64,000 nucleotides of DNA, taken from assembly GCA_000469685.2 (NCBI GenBank), contig LS997562.1, positions 24,047,802-24,111,801 of the forward strand. Direction: 5' to 3'. The position numbers and the translations under genes were made by a program. Source of the stretch: Haemonchus contortus. Taxonomy: Eukaryota; Nematoda; Chromadorea; Rhabditida; Trichostrongylidae. The notes below the pieces were generated by a model. It saw nothing but the letters and a program-made list of their open reading frames with translations, was not told the origin of the DNA and searched no databases. This document shows, in pieces, positions 43,622-56,025 of the stretch (positions within the stretch are counted from its first letter, which is position 1; each line of letters opens with the position of its first letter).

Positions 43622-46600
43622 TCAGAGCTCGGTGTGCGGAACTTTGTGCAGATCTTCACCGTAGTTGGTTGCTTCTGAGCCAACGAAAAGCTCGTAGGCG
43701 TCAACGATCTCAGCAATCGAAAGCTTTCCATCCTGAAAATGACCATCTTCCAGATAGCTGCCTTGACAGCGAGATTTACAAACAAACTATAAAGCAAAAA
43801 AATGGGATCACCGGGAATTTCTAAAAAGCTAACAATAGGAAAAAATACGACGAACAGAACTTGCCTTGTCTTTATCGGCACCGTTGATAAGATGAGTTGC
43901 TTCCTGTTTTGCGACCGCCTTCACGTCCGGGATCAACCAACGACGCACTTCATCACCACGCAGCACACCGTCACCATCAGAGTCATACTCTGCCAGGAAC
44001 CTGAAATCAGTATAGCTAATCAGTACTGTCGAGTCTTCACTCTCATGGAAAATGAAGAGGGGGCCGTGGATCCAACGCTGCGCTGCCTCACTAACGAGCT
44101 CGATAGTGTAACAGTGGAACGCATGAAACATTCATTAGTTGAGAAAAGATATATATCATTGAAATTTGATGATATAATGCCCCAAACGTGGGATGTGGAC
44201 GCCCGTGCCGAGTATCGAAAAGTGAAATCGGGAAGGAGGGCATGGAAAGACGGATAATCTGAGCGCACACGAAGGAACGGAAAGTCGTTATGACGACCCC
44301 ATTCTAAAACCCTCCCTACAGTCTCCTGAAAAACAACAGAACGCAGTGTTATATAACATAGAGCAAGCTAAGGAGTTGACAAATCAGGCTGAAGAGGTGG
44401 AAAGCTTGTAAAATGCTTACATCATTAAGAGCCATAATATGGCAACATGAAGAAGAAACAACTCTCATGCCTCTTCTCAATCTGGGAGCGTTTTAATATA
44501 CAATCTAAGTGGAAATGGAAGGGCAGTTGGCTGCCACATATCAAATGCACCAGTGAAGGGCTGACTGCAACGTCACTTATGTTTACTCTGAATCGGTTCC
44601 GCCTTTCAATCGATGCTACTGAGTTCAAAACAATTGTGTAAATCCTACCTGTCTTTCTCTACAGTATGCCAATCGCTATGTTCGTTATCAGCCATTTCAC
44701 CCAGGAACTCTTTCAAATCGATCGCACCATCCTTATTTGCGTCTTTCTCCTTCATTGTAACCTGTGGTAAATATACGTCACTTCAAACAGAGAAATTCGG
44801 AGAAGACTTTTTTCTGATGAGCTCGATGGAATGGCTGCGAGACATTTTTGTTATAAATGCTCATTTTGATGCATTCTTCTGTGGCAAGATGTGTTTCCGA
44901 AGCGCAACATTACATCGCCGCCCAGAACAAGTACAAATACAATCTATGCAACTGCCTAGGTATCAGCAGGTTGCAGCAGCATGAGAAGTAGAAAGCAATT
45001 AGCCAGTGTTTCTGGACAACGACATTCGGGATCTACTCAACAATAAACGTTTTATAGCACCACGAATGATCAGAAAAGTGTGAACCTCAAACTGATACAC
45101 TTGTCGAACAATGATAGAGAAAGGCCCTTGAAACCTACCTCTACCAAAACCTTGTGCATATGTTTGTAATTCTCCGGGTTCAAGAAGGCACTCAATTCAT
45201 CCTGGTTCAACTTGCCATCTCCATCCAAATCAGCGGCTGAAACAATACTGCTATGTAGGAGGAAAAACACTGGCAACAAGACACCGAGCGATAAGAAGCG
45301 ACAATATGCCTCAACTACCGCAATGTCGCTCTGCCAAGATCAATCAATAACCTTTGAAATACAACTTGTCCTCCTCCATCAATTTCCTATCGTCAGCGTC
45401 AAGATTCTTCACATCTTGGTCGGGAAACGAGTCCGCCATGTATTCATCCCATGAAACCTGCAATTAAAGAAAAATGCGAGCGGTTTTCAGCTGTACTTTG
45501 AAGCTTTTCATAAGGAGGCATTATTCGTGGAACGATTGAACTTCCATTTGCTCACACGAATTTATCCAGCACAGCTTCAATACAGCAGCATCGATGCGCT
45601 TCTGTCGCGGACTACCGTTATAAAAGCTAGGGGGGTCACTGATAAAAGGGGACTAGGGAAAAGCTTCTCGAGCAAACGAAGATTGAACGCTTCTGGTTCT
45701 TGCATTCAGTATTAATTGATGTTCGGCACCAACATATATCATTCAAGACGAGTTTACCAACAGCGACTAAGAGAAACGAATGAATGCCTGTTTCAGACAA
45801 GGTCAAGGGAACTGTCCTTGATATGCACCCGCAATGATAAGCGCACCATGGGATGGGACCAAAGGTTAATCGCTACATCAGTTTCGTACCAGTTTATCTC
45901 CGTTCATATCCATCTCGCCCATCCGATCAATGACTTCCTCGTTGTCCAACGCCACCATCGATCTCTCCACCCAGTTTCGTCAACTCCGTTTCATCTAAAA
46001 GCAAAGTAATCGATTCATTCATATACTTTAATTCGAACGAACTCAAGTTTGGGCTTAGAAAAAGTCCATCAAAAATCAACCAAGTACGAACTGCTGATAT
46101 GAACAAAACTCCAGGGAAGTATGATTTGAGAACTGGAGGCAAGAGCTGATTAGTGATTAGAGCTAAATCTTCCAAATCTAGCCCGCACCGCCGGGAGTGG
46201 GCTTGCAGGATTTATGCTAAGTGCCTGACCCTGGATTCCCAGAACCTGAAATCGAAAACAAAAGCATGACATAGGCAAAGGACGTCACAAAAAACGAAGT
46301 AACGCCCACGATAAAACAGTATTTAGTTCATGTTGAGGGCAGTGGTATGGAATGGATTGCAGCGAGGCAAGTGAATAAATGAGAAGCGAGTAACCCCCAA
46401 AGATATCGCTTTACAATGATTACTTATCATACCTATAACTTTTCACAGTGTTATGTGAGCGTTGGTGTGATGGTTGGAAGGTTCCATAACAGTAATCGGT
46501 ACAAAAACGCAATCAATACCCGACAACGAGAGTGTAAAATCACACCACAACACACATTCCATTGCATGCCGCTTGGGCAATCACCTAGGTTCAACAATAG

Positions 46601-49600
46601 TTCCATTGGTGCATAGAAAAGCCAAGCGTTCAGAAAATGGAGCTGATGGTTTCGACTTCAGACCAGTTAAGACAATTCGAAAAATACTAATAAGTAATAA
46701 TAAATATAAATTGACAAAAAATATGTAGATAGTTAATGGCGTTGCAAACAACAGAAAGCATTAATACAGTTGTGATGAAATCCAATTTCGGGAGATACCT
46801 TAACTCTGAATCGATTTTTAAGGACCCAATTTCAGAACAGAACGCAAATCAAAGGAAGTACAGTGTGACGAGAACCGAGAGATAGGAACGTTTTATCAGC
46901 AAATCTACGGTGACCTCTATAAAAATGCGAATTTTTCAGGCTGACACATATAAACGAACTTTGTTCACTAACCCACGAATCCATCTTCGTTGACATCCAT
47001 TCCTTTAGCCAAAACTTCAAGGCGTCTCTTTGACTCTTCTTTGGGTATTTCATCGAACTCTGACGCCGTTTTCCGAGAGCCTGCAACGTTTCATTGAATT
47101 TCTTTAACATAAGCATTGATAACAACATAAGGCTAATTTCACTTGAATGTTTTGTAAAAAAAGGATCTATACAAAAAAGGTAGAAACACTTGAGGAAACA
47201 TTCAGCGGAGAGCTGTCGTCAGCGGACGAAGCCTCAATGCTGCGTTTCGCATTAAATAATACGGTGGACATTTTCTTGAGGTCTACAGTTGCAAAGCTGA
47301 AGAATCGGATGCAGGCATTCGAAGCATGAAGATTCACCTCGTAGTTTGCCGCCCTTAAATGTCTCAGGAAATCAGATTTCACGGACCACTGACTTGATGA
47401 GCACAAGCACTGTTCCAGGCGTGAAGTTGCGATACATGCAATTATCCATAACTCGTATCATCTACTTTTGAGGGGAACAGGGCCACTGAGCACTGTTCAT
47501 CATGAATGGCGACCAGGAATCATGTGACAGTCCCGTGAAACTATCGACCTCCCATTTTTATTCTCTGATGCTGATGCTCTCAACATTCGGAAGAATAGCC
47601 GGGGCAACCCGATTACAAATGGCTATATTCTACAGAAAATTTATTTGTTTCATTCAAGTTCATGATGAATCTGCGACTCGATTGGGATACTCTAAATAAT
47701 GGGGAACTGCTGTATGAATTCAGTGACATAAATTTAAATGAAGCGTCACTTATCCAACGTAGACAACACTGCCCATATTTCTTCACCAGCTCTGGAAGCT
47801 CCACGAATCTATCAGTGAAAGAAAATAGAGATGCACTTTTCCGATAAATTATATCCTCACTGCAAAATGTAAACGAATCTGTGGCCGAAAGAGAACCTCT
47901 GCACCATCGTCTTCTCTAAGTGACACCGAGTAGAACTTCGTGGGCAACTTCAGTCGGTGGTTGGCGTCTCTGGAGGTTGTAGATAATAGGTTCGATGAGC
48001 TTTACCCTCAATGGGTCTACCCGCTCGAGAGGATTCAAAGGTGAGGATCAGGGCAGGCAGCACATCTTCAGGAACGCAAGAAGAAGCGCATCAGCTGCCT
48101 TTGAACTTCCGTTCACCTGTACTTTCATCTTTCAGTTGCAGCTAATTACTCCAAAAGCAATGAGCTTTCAGAAAATTTGCTGACGGGATATGAAGCTGCA
48201 CACTCTACTACAATCGCAACCACCAGAACTGCCAACTACCTTTCAGCTTTCAACTACGTCCTGCTCCAAGCAGTTCCTGGCCTAGAAGATTTCAATGACG
48301 ATATGAAAACTTCAACAAAAAAAGCAATAAAATTGACCCTCGTTGTTCGATCAGCTCGGCGAAACAGAGAGATCTCCCACCGCACAACAGTTGAAAGGAT
48401 CTACATAAGACATGGGGTGTATTGAGAAGAGAGTTAGCTCTCCATTTTATGCAGGATCATGCTTTCTGATGTGACTTACAACCTCCCTGACAAAGTCAAG
48501 CAGACGGGAATCTTCAAGCGATCAAGCACTCCACGCCTAAAATGAATGTATCTGTGCGTCTAAGCTAAGCAGGCCTTCTGCTGTATGGAAATTTCCTATG
48601 ATATCGGGTAACCGGGATATGGTCCCATATAGGCGAAAAAAACATGTACGGTAAAAATGACTGCGGACACTTAACAATGGGCCATACCAAACGAAATACC
48701 TCAATTAGCCCATAAGCAGAACACCTCAGGAGGGAGAGCCTTTTGCAACGTCTTCTCTCATCTAGTCTTCCCTCAGTCCTCCGATGGCCCGCGCTAACCA
48801 TAAAGTCTTTTAGACTGCATCCGGGAAGGAAATAGCAAACCAAAGAAGGAAGCCACTGAAGCAAAATTCCGAACAGCCATTTTCGTTGTTCGTATCAGAC
48901 GAGTTGCAGGGAGCGAGAATCTGATGGATAGTTTCGCAAATGCCCTTACTAAGAAGCCATTGGTGTTAGGTACATCTTAGTCAGAGGTGCGCGGTGCTAC
49001 AATGAAAATGGCATACCTAAACAGAAAACGACTGGCTCCTCCAGACGTTTGTTTGCCCGGTAGCGTGAAACGACAAGTTTCTGGGTTCAACGTCAACGGA
49101 CCTTATTTTCGTCTATCATCTTATTGCAGTTTCGAAAGAGACTGCTTGATAGTTCAATTTGAGTACGCCTACGAGTTTCAGGATTGCTTTCTCACTCCTT
49201 TTCACTTCCAATTTTGGCATGATCCTCTATAGCATGGAAATTTGGATTTCTTTATTATCAAAAAGCTAAATCGGAGCGCGAAGTATGGGAACAGCGAAGG
49301 TATGCTGACGCGCGTAGCCGGACAGTCGTCGATACACTCAAATCTTGGCCTGTGGGTGTCAGGCAGAGTATAGCCCACGCGGAATATCACTCTTTCCAAG
49401 GCGGCCATCCCCTTTAAAACAACGTGAGGTAGCATGGGTTTACATTACACTTGACTATTTTACAATTAAACTGCCGACTCAAGTATAACTATTCCCCTTC
49501 TGCAAAGTTAATTTCAGAAGTCGTTGCATCCCCTATCTCCTATAATAAAGGTTGCGTAAAACAACGCCAATGATTTCACGGCGCTAGCCCTTTGTAACTC

Positions 49601-52600
49601 TTTGTCATTGGGGCACATGGAGTTTAGACGCCACCTCAACGCCACCAAATCTGTTTCTGAGCCGAACAGTCCATTTATTTAAAACTATGTAAAGGCCTAA
49701 TTTGAGTTGTTTCGCATCCACATGCGATTTAAGGGTACATGCCACTCTGTAAACACATGGGTAGGAAAATATGTATCAAGGGAAAGAAGGCATCAAAAAA
49801 GGAATGATCAGAATTATTATGTAGGTATTTAATGGATCCAAGACTTTTTGAATCGCCTCTCGCGAAGACGCATTTCTTTTTATCCTCCTCCTCCTCACCA
49901 ACGGGGCGGCAAAGCAATTGCTTATCAGCTGGATTCAAAATTGTTAAACAAAGAGTAGAAAGCATAAGTTTGTGTTTGTAATCGATATCGCTTGAGGTAT
50001 CGCGTCACCTGGCACTAGCCGGTTATGAAATAAAAGATATATAAGACACCGGTTGGCTTACTAGCCTAAACCGCCTAGCTTACTCCGAGCTTCCCTCCTT
50101 CTTATCGCAAAGTCGGAATGCCTCCACTCCTCCCTTCAGATCAAACGATTCAGTTTTGACCACAGAACTTTAATAACTTTAGCCTACTCCCTACAAATAC
50201 ATAGTAACACGGTAAGTGTCCGCAGGAACAAAGAAAGGCGATGAATTCATTCTCTGACAAAGACTTCGCCTATAAATATCTGATGAGAGCGAAACTGCAA
50301 GAAATGAGCGCTGACAGAAGCGGGAAAGCTTCTAAAAAGAGCTGCAAGTTAGTTTCCACTGAATTCATTGTTTTCACCTAAGCCAGTTGAAAATTCTCAA
50401 TATCTGCCATAATGTTCAGATTGTTTCGGAGAAATAATTCCTTATTAGAATGTTAGGTAATCCTAGTAGTGCAATACTTTCCTTTTTTTAAACTTCCTCC
50501 CTATTCATGGGAAGATGAGACGTTCACAATAATTATGATTCGAATCAACCCCAATTAACCGTTGGCCGTCAACCAAGTAGTCGAATGATTCAGATGGGTT
50601 GCCCGACGGCGGCATAGAAATCACAATCAAAGTCCATGTGCCACGATATGCTGCGAAGGGCATCGCAAACAATCATTTGCCCCTACCCTGGCCGGGTGGT
50701 TGTATTTGCATCCGAATACCCAAACGCGAGCGGCGTACGGCAATCATCGCAGATGCGAACTCTGCCGCGCGCTGCGCGCGTAATTCCTGTAGATCTCGCG
50801 GCATCAGAGTGTAATTAAGCAAAAGCGCTGATGAGATCGGACTATCCTGTGGAAACTTTATTTATACAACTCCACACAATTGTGACACCGAAAACTAGCA
50901 TCAAAATTATACAGATCAAACCAAATAGGAAAGTATTACTCCTACATAATCATCACAAAATTGTAAACAACATATCACATCTCGCATTCAGAATTACCAT
51001 CTTTCGCTTTGATGCAAGCATCCAACCTCTTTCGGAAGTTTTCAAGAATGCGCGCAATCACGTTCATCCCACGCTTCTACAAGAGAACTTTTATTCAGGG
51101 GTTCCTAAGACCTATGTTTGAAAGCGCAGGCTTTTTGCTACAGAATCGACCATACACCAAAATCGGATTGGTCGGGGAAATTGAAGGTCAAAACTGCTTC
51201 GCCAACCGGAAGCGTGGTTTCACAACATTGCAGCATCTTCTTAGCTCTGTGCCTGGTGCCCAATCCTGTGAAAGGTTCAGCTAACGTTCATCGCGTTCCT
51301 CTCCGCCCAAGCGATCACCGCTTCCTCCAGCCCAGAAGCCCATAAGTTGATTTTTTTATTGCCCGTCACACTTCATGTGGGTCGCCCTGTACAACTCCAC
51401 GCGAGGCTAACACATACCGTAACAGCAGATGTTACGGCGAGTCCGCCTTCTCCGGAGTATGATGGAACCTACCCATTAAGACACCCGAACAAACATCTCA
51501 ACACCCTACAAGACTTCCAAAACCAACCTGACCAACCCACAATAGTGAGTAAAGAAAATATAAGGGGTAAGTTTGTGCGTTGTTCTCCCCTTTGTTCACT
51601 TATGGATAAGTGGACCCAATCAAAAGAGCTCCTAGGGTCTTCCACGCGGCTGTTCGTGTTTCATGCGCCGTGAGCTCGACCGAGATCCCAAATCCGACTC
51701 CATTATGACAATGTCCCCTGTAGCAATCAAAGGCAGCTGACGGCTGCGACATAGCTTCCCCATTTCAGAGTTCTTTCATTCATATATAAAGTGAGTTGCC
51801 TCGCTTACATAATCGTCTCCTCACTTCTGGCAAAAGACCCCTGCACACCAGCGGAATACACATTTCTCCATTACACATTACCCTGGCTATCAGTTAGCCA
51901 GTTCACAGTCAGATGGTGCACATGTGCCAATAGTATAGACGGTGGCAAACCAAGCGGCGCTTTCAATTGTCGCAAACAATCTCCAAGATACCAACAATGA
52001 CTATGACTATCTTGTAATCTCTTATAAGAATAGTGACTGGCATCATAGTTTGAAATTTGTCGTGTGGGCATTCAATGTAAACTAAATTTCAAGTTTCATT
52101 TCGTTACATGCATCCCTTACCAGTTATGTAATTGCTCCACCGCAAAGGATAGCATCGTAATGGTTCTTTGTTCAATCGAATCGTAAGTCCGATACTAAAT
52201 CCGCCTCACACCACAGATCCTATTAGATGATCGAAACGTCCCAAAAATGTATTGTCCAACTGACGCGCCGATTTTCACCTCTCCAGAATAAATATCATTT
52301 CCGATTTTGAATGCGGAATGTCCGGAATAACGAGAAGACCTACAAATTTGACACCAGATGCTCTGAGTAAGAGCCTCGGCATAAGACAGAGCAATACAAA
52401 CAGCACCACGCTTATGATCATGGTTATGCAGCCTTACCTGTTGCCCTTGACCTTTTCAATGATAAATCAAGCAATCTCCTTCCATGTATAGGGTCGGCTG
52501 ACAGCGGTTTTACTATAACTGAGCAACCTAATCGTGAACACAAGTCTTGAGTAGTACGTACTGGTGCTGTCGACCGTTGGCAACGTCAACTTCAAAGTCG

Positions 52601-55600
52601 TTCTCATGGTCTTTCCTATCTTCATGGATATATACTACTTTGAATTTACAAAACTGAGATTCTTAGATCTCTGGAGGACCGGGTCAAGTGTGGGATGGGT
52701 GTGCCAGGTTCCGAGAAGTATAAAGCACACATCAGCTTGGCGAAGCCCCGCCCACAGTGGGCGTGGCGTGCATCGAAATGAGCTGTACTGAGGACATGAT
52801 TTCAAATTCAGTAACAAGACGGCTTCAAAACTGGGGTTTGAAGGTGGCTAGAGGTGTGCATTGGTAAGTTAGTTCGAATTGGGGAGACCCACCCCCGAAG
52901 GGCGGGGCGTTCTCCAAAAAGCAAAGCTTTATGAAAACATTTATAACTCGGTTTGGAGAAAGCTAACAGAGCAGGAAAAAGTTGATGTGGGAGAAGCACT
53001 GTCGAAGGTGTCCCAGTATAAATGAAGTCAGCAGAGGCCCGCCCACAATGGGCGGAGCGTGCCTCGAAGCCCACATCCCTTCTTACATTTATATACAAAA
53101 ATTCATAACTCCTGTCTCCATGGACCTAGGAAGTCCAAACTTGGTAGGAGTACTGGCGACAGGATGGGAACACTTATGGTGAGTGGCAGAACCAGACTTC
53201 GCCGGCAAGGGGCGGTGTTTGAGCGGAAACTCACAAATCCGATGAAGGTTTATAATGAAAATCAGCTCATGTGGCTCCGTTTCTCATGGCTAGAGCCCCT
53301 AGCGCACGCAAATGCGTGCGTAGCCGCCTGGATATATAATAAATCACAAACTGAGATTCTCGGATATTTGGTGGTCGGACAAATTTTGTCTCGAATTATA
53401 TCGAGAACAAGAAAAACTGTAATCCTTTTTGAATTGCAAACGGCGCTCAGCAGTCTCAAAGTGATCGGTGGGGTTGATAACGGACGCTGAAATACAAAAA
53501 CCACTAGTTCACTTCCTCATTTCTAATTGACAGCGAAAAGCTGATATGGGACTTTGGGTGGAAGAGATAGTTGATTTCCTAATCCCTAATTCGAATCATG
53601 ATGCAATATTACATCCCTTGAATCATAACGAACTGAATTTTTCCCCTCAAACAATACTGCCCTATCATTACTAATAATACTTCCTGTTACCCTACCATCT
53701 ACATACCATCCCGCCTTATAATGTGGAACCATATATTGTCAGGGCTGATCGGGAATATGGAGAATGCCGAACCGAATGGAGAATCGTGCCTTCTGCAATC
53801 GCCCCCTATCATCTGGTATCACTCACTGTCATAGGATAACAACCAATCCAGCCATAATTACATTACCTAAAAAAGTAGCAAGGTACGCTCCTTGATACGC
53901 CTGCATATATTAGCAGTGAAAGAGGGGAATCTCGTGAGTTTTGCTTTTTGACTCCCTTTATCATCCCTTATAGAATATCATCGGCTTGTATCACCAGCCA
54001 TTTTCGATCTTGTCTCACTCTACATCGTCTCCAAAGTGTTAACTTCTGCTGCAAATTAAAGGATGTAATTATCACAGGCTCTTGCATTCTCTGGCTCCTT
54101 CTCAGCCTTTACAGATGCTATCAGATCCTGACACCAACCATCTTCAATCCCCAAACACTGCACCACTCCTATCACTCATAATCAACTTTTCAAGCCTGCG
54201 GCATGTGTGCCTTCCAAATTTAATCGGCTTTGGTTTGGGTCTCATACATGAATTTTGGATCAACGATACACACAAGCACATACAAACACATAAGCAAAGA
54301 GTGGCACACTCTTTGTTGGCAACAGAAACATCCAAAGATTTTTATATAGTCGGGTATTAAGGACGCCGTCGCTATCGCTAATACCCCATCACGACCTTGT
54401 TAGCTACTGTCTAATCTAGCTCAGTTTGCTGCGGGTTTTTTCATCTGTTTTATTATCACCCTACTTGCTATAATGCGCTTCGTCTGTCGTTCTGTCGTTC
54501 TCTTCGTCGGCTGTCGTTATGTATGTCTGTCACCAAATTCCTTAGCGCCTACAGTGGGCGTGACGTGCATCGAAATGAGCTGTTCTGAGGACCATGATTT
54601 CAAATTCAGTCACAAGACGGCTTCAAACTGTGGTGTAAAGGTGGCTAGAGGTGTGCATTGGTAAGCTAAATCGAACTAGGGAGACCCACCCCCCGATGGG
54701 CGGGACGTTCTCCAAAAATGCAATGCTTCATGAAAACATTCTGGAAAATCAAACTCCTGTCCCCATGGACCTAGAAAGTTCAAAGTTGGAAGGAGTATAG
54801 GCAGCGGGATGAGATCACTCATGGTGTTTAGCTCCGCTCACAATGGGCGAGGTTTGAGCAGAAATTCATAACTCTGCCCCGGGACCTAGAAAGTTCAAAC
54901 TTGGTAGGAGCACAGGCGACAGGATGGGACCACTCATAGTGTGTGGCAGGACCAGACTTCGCCCACACGAGGTGGGGCCTGAGCGGAAACTCATAAATCC
55001 TGTTCCTATAGACGTAGAGCGTTCAAATTTGGTAGGAGTACAGGCGGCAGGATAGAAACACCTATGGTGGATCGCAAGAACGGACTAGCCCCACATGTGG
55101 CGGGGTTTGTGCGAAAAATTTAAACTTGGACCTAAAGCGCTCACCTCTGATAGAAATACAGGCGGCATGACGGGAGCACCTATGTCGGGCGGCAAGACTT
55201 AAATGCGCTCACAGGAAAGCGTGGGCAAAAAAAGTAATTTCGACTTGAAGCGAAATTTCGTAACCATGGTTGAGTAAGTCGGAAATAAATCGAATTACTC
55301 AACACACAGAAACTAAGGAGGTTTGTTCATGGCGGACGGGGAGCGCACGAATTGTTTTGGGTGTTTGTGTTACGCCTGCAATGAATAGCTCCAGTTCTCA
55401 TCTACCGAACCGCCAAATTCGAAAGAGGTACAGGCGGGGAGATCATTTCAACACGGGAAGTAGGGGAGCCCGCCGTCAGCCGAGCGAGCCGTCTGGTATC
55501 CATCAGAAATTTTGCGGACGAGCAGGACCTACGAACTTACAAACGTACAAACCAACACACTGTTACTGCTATATGAACGAGTAGTATACATGCTCCCCAC

Positions 55601-56015
55601 GAGGAGATTCAAAAACAGTTTTCAGAAAAAGACTTATGCTGCTACCTTGTTCCAAAAAAAAAAAATTGCATTGAGTAAACTGGTGCCCGAAAATAAAATA
55701 ATTTTCCTACCACAACGCACAACCTTACCATCCTTTCTCTTTCCAGAAAGGATAGAGGAAAAGGGTATCCGATGAAGCTTCTATATGAAGTGGTACAAGT
55801 ACAGAAAATATCTCGCTAGAAAGTCAATGTTACACAGAGCTTTCTAAAAATCAAGAAAAGTGACGTAATGTAGACCCACCTAAGACAGCCTGATGGTCCA
55901 AATGGTGATCATCTTCGCCACCCTGATGCCTATGAATTCGAGCGGCAGCACCATCAACCTCTCGCTCTTTGTCACATACGACTAAAGGGAGTAAAATGAA
56001 CAGAGTCCATTTCAT
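43622..56015 (-). CDS. Calumenin/reticulocalbin-like (CREC) ER calcium-binding protein, one frameshift
   Basis: Eight exons: 55880-56015, 46973-47080, 45890-45994, 45352-45457, 45139-45236, 44649-44761, 43865-44000, 43622-43732. The total is 913 bases, one more than 304 codons. The 303-residue product has a signal peptide ([14 protein letters not shown]), an [10 protein letters not shown] stretch like the vertebrate DYDHDAFLG, six EF-hand loops (about residues 74, 110, 154, 191, 228 and 264) and a C-terminal HTEL resembling the HDEL retrieval signal. CREC proteins are luminal secretory-pathway calcium binders. The length is as expected. EF2 has Lys where loop Gly is usual ([12 protein letters not shown]); the other five loops look complete. 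Exon 3 carries one extra base at 45971-45980 (ACGAAACTGG): DETELTK is followed by WVERSM in the +1 frame. Intron 7 is GC-AG. Intron 1 is 8.8 kb. Confidence 0.9.
52735..53345 (+). repeat. Complex satellite/repeat block with GCGCACGC tail, copy 2
   Basis: Units start CGAAGCCC..GCCCACAGTGGGCG and continue through 'tgcatcgaaatgagctgt', 'caagacggcttcaaa', 'gaggtgtgcattggtaagtt' and 'gggagacccaccccc'. A diverged 118-bp satellite unit follows, then the tail GCTCATGTGGCTCCGT to ATATATAATA at 53250-53345. The first 200 bases recur at 54545-54740 and the tail recurs at 32080-32190. Confidence 0.7.
54257..54300 (+). repeat. Short CA-rich tail of a diverged satellite copy
   Basis: ACACACAAGCACATACAAACACATA follows 'ccaaatttaatcggctttggt', the same order as in other copies of the satellite (satellite unit, CA tail). 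Confidence 0.5.
54540..55200 (+). repeat. 118-bp satellite, plus-strand block
   Basis: After a near copy of 52755-52940, at least four satellite units follow with phrases 'gttcaaacttggtaggagcacaggcgacaggatgggaccac', 'ggcaggaccagacttcgcccac' and 'gtggcggggtttg'. They are the inverse of the 1.44-2.29 kb block, showing that the family is dispersed in both orientations. Confidence 0.75.
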
Positions 56016-56023
56016 TCTCCTTC

Positions 56024-56025
56024 CT
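56024..56025 (-). promoter_or_regulatory. Probable spliced-leader trans-splice acceptor
   Basis: On the minus strand GATTTCCAG ends 8 bases before the start codon at 56015, and no upstream in-frame exon is evident. This spacing and motif are typical of nematode spliced-leader acceptors, and it supports the choice of this ATG. Confidence 0.45.

Larger units (their letters stand above)
47081..55879 (-). other. First intron of the calumenin-like gene
   Basis: An 8.8-kb intron defined by donor TTAG/GTGGGT at 55879 and acceptor CGTTGCAG at 47081, with the codon phase (one base plus two) joining VLG and SRKTASEF. It contains satellites at 52730-53345 and 54540-55200 and otherwise unassigned sequence. 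No nested gene was recognised. Frames such as 51009-51345 lack support. Confidence 0.7.

Noticed and set aside
44280..44345. Possible extra exon (ETVGRVLEW...) in the calumenin gene
   Set aside because: Exons 6 and 7 join perfectly in phase and align with the family without it.
47330..47406. Minus-strand frame ending ANYE/GTGAAT just upstream of calumenin exon 2
   Set aside because: It does not contain the expected acidic/His-rich N-terminal region; the exon at 55880-56015 fits in phase and motif instead.
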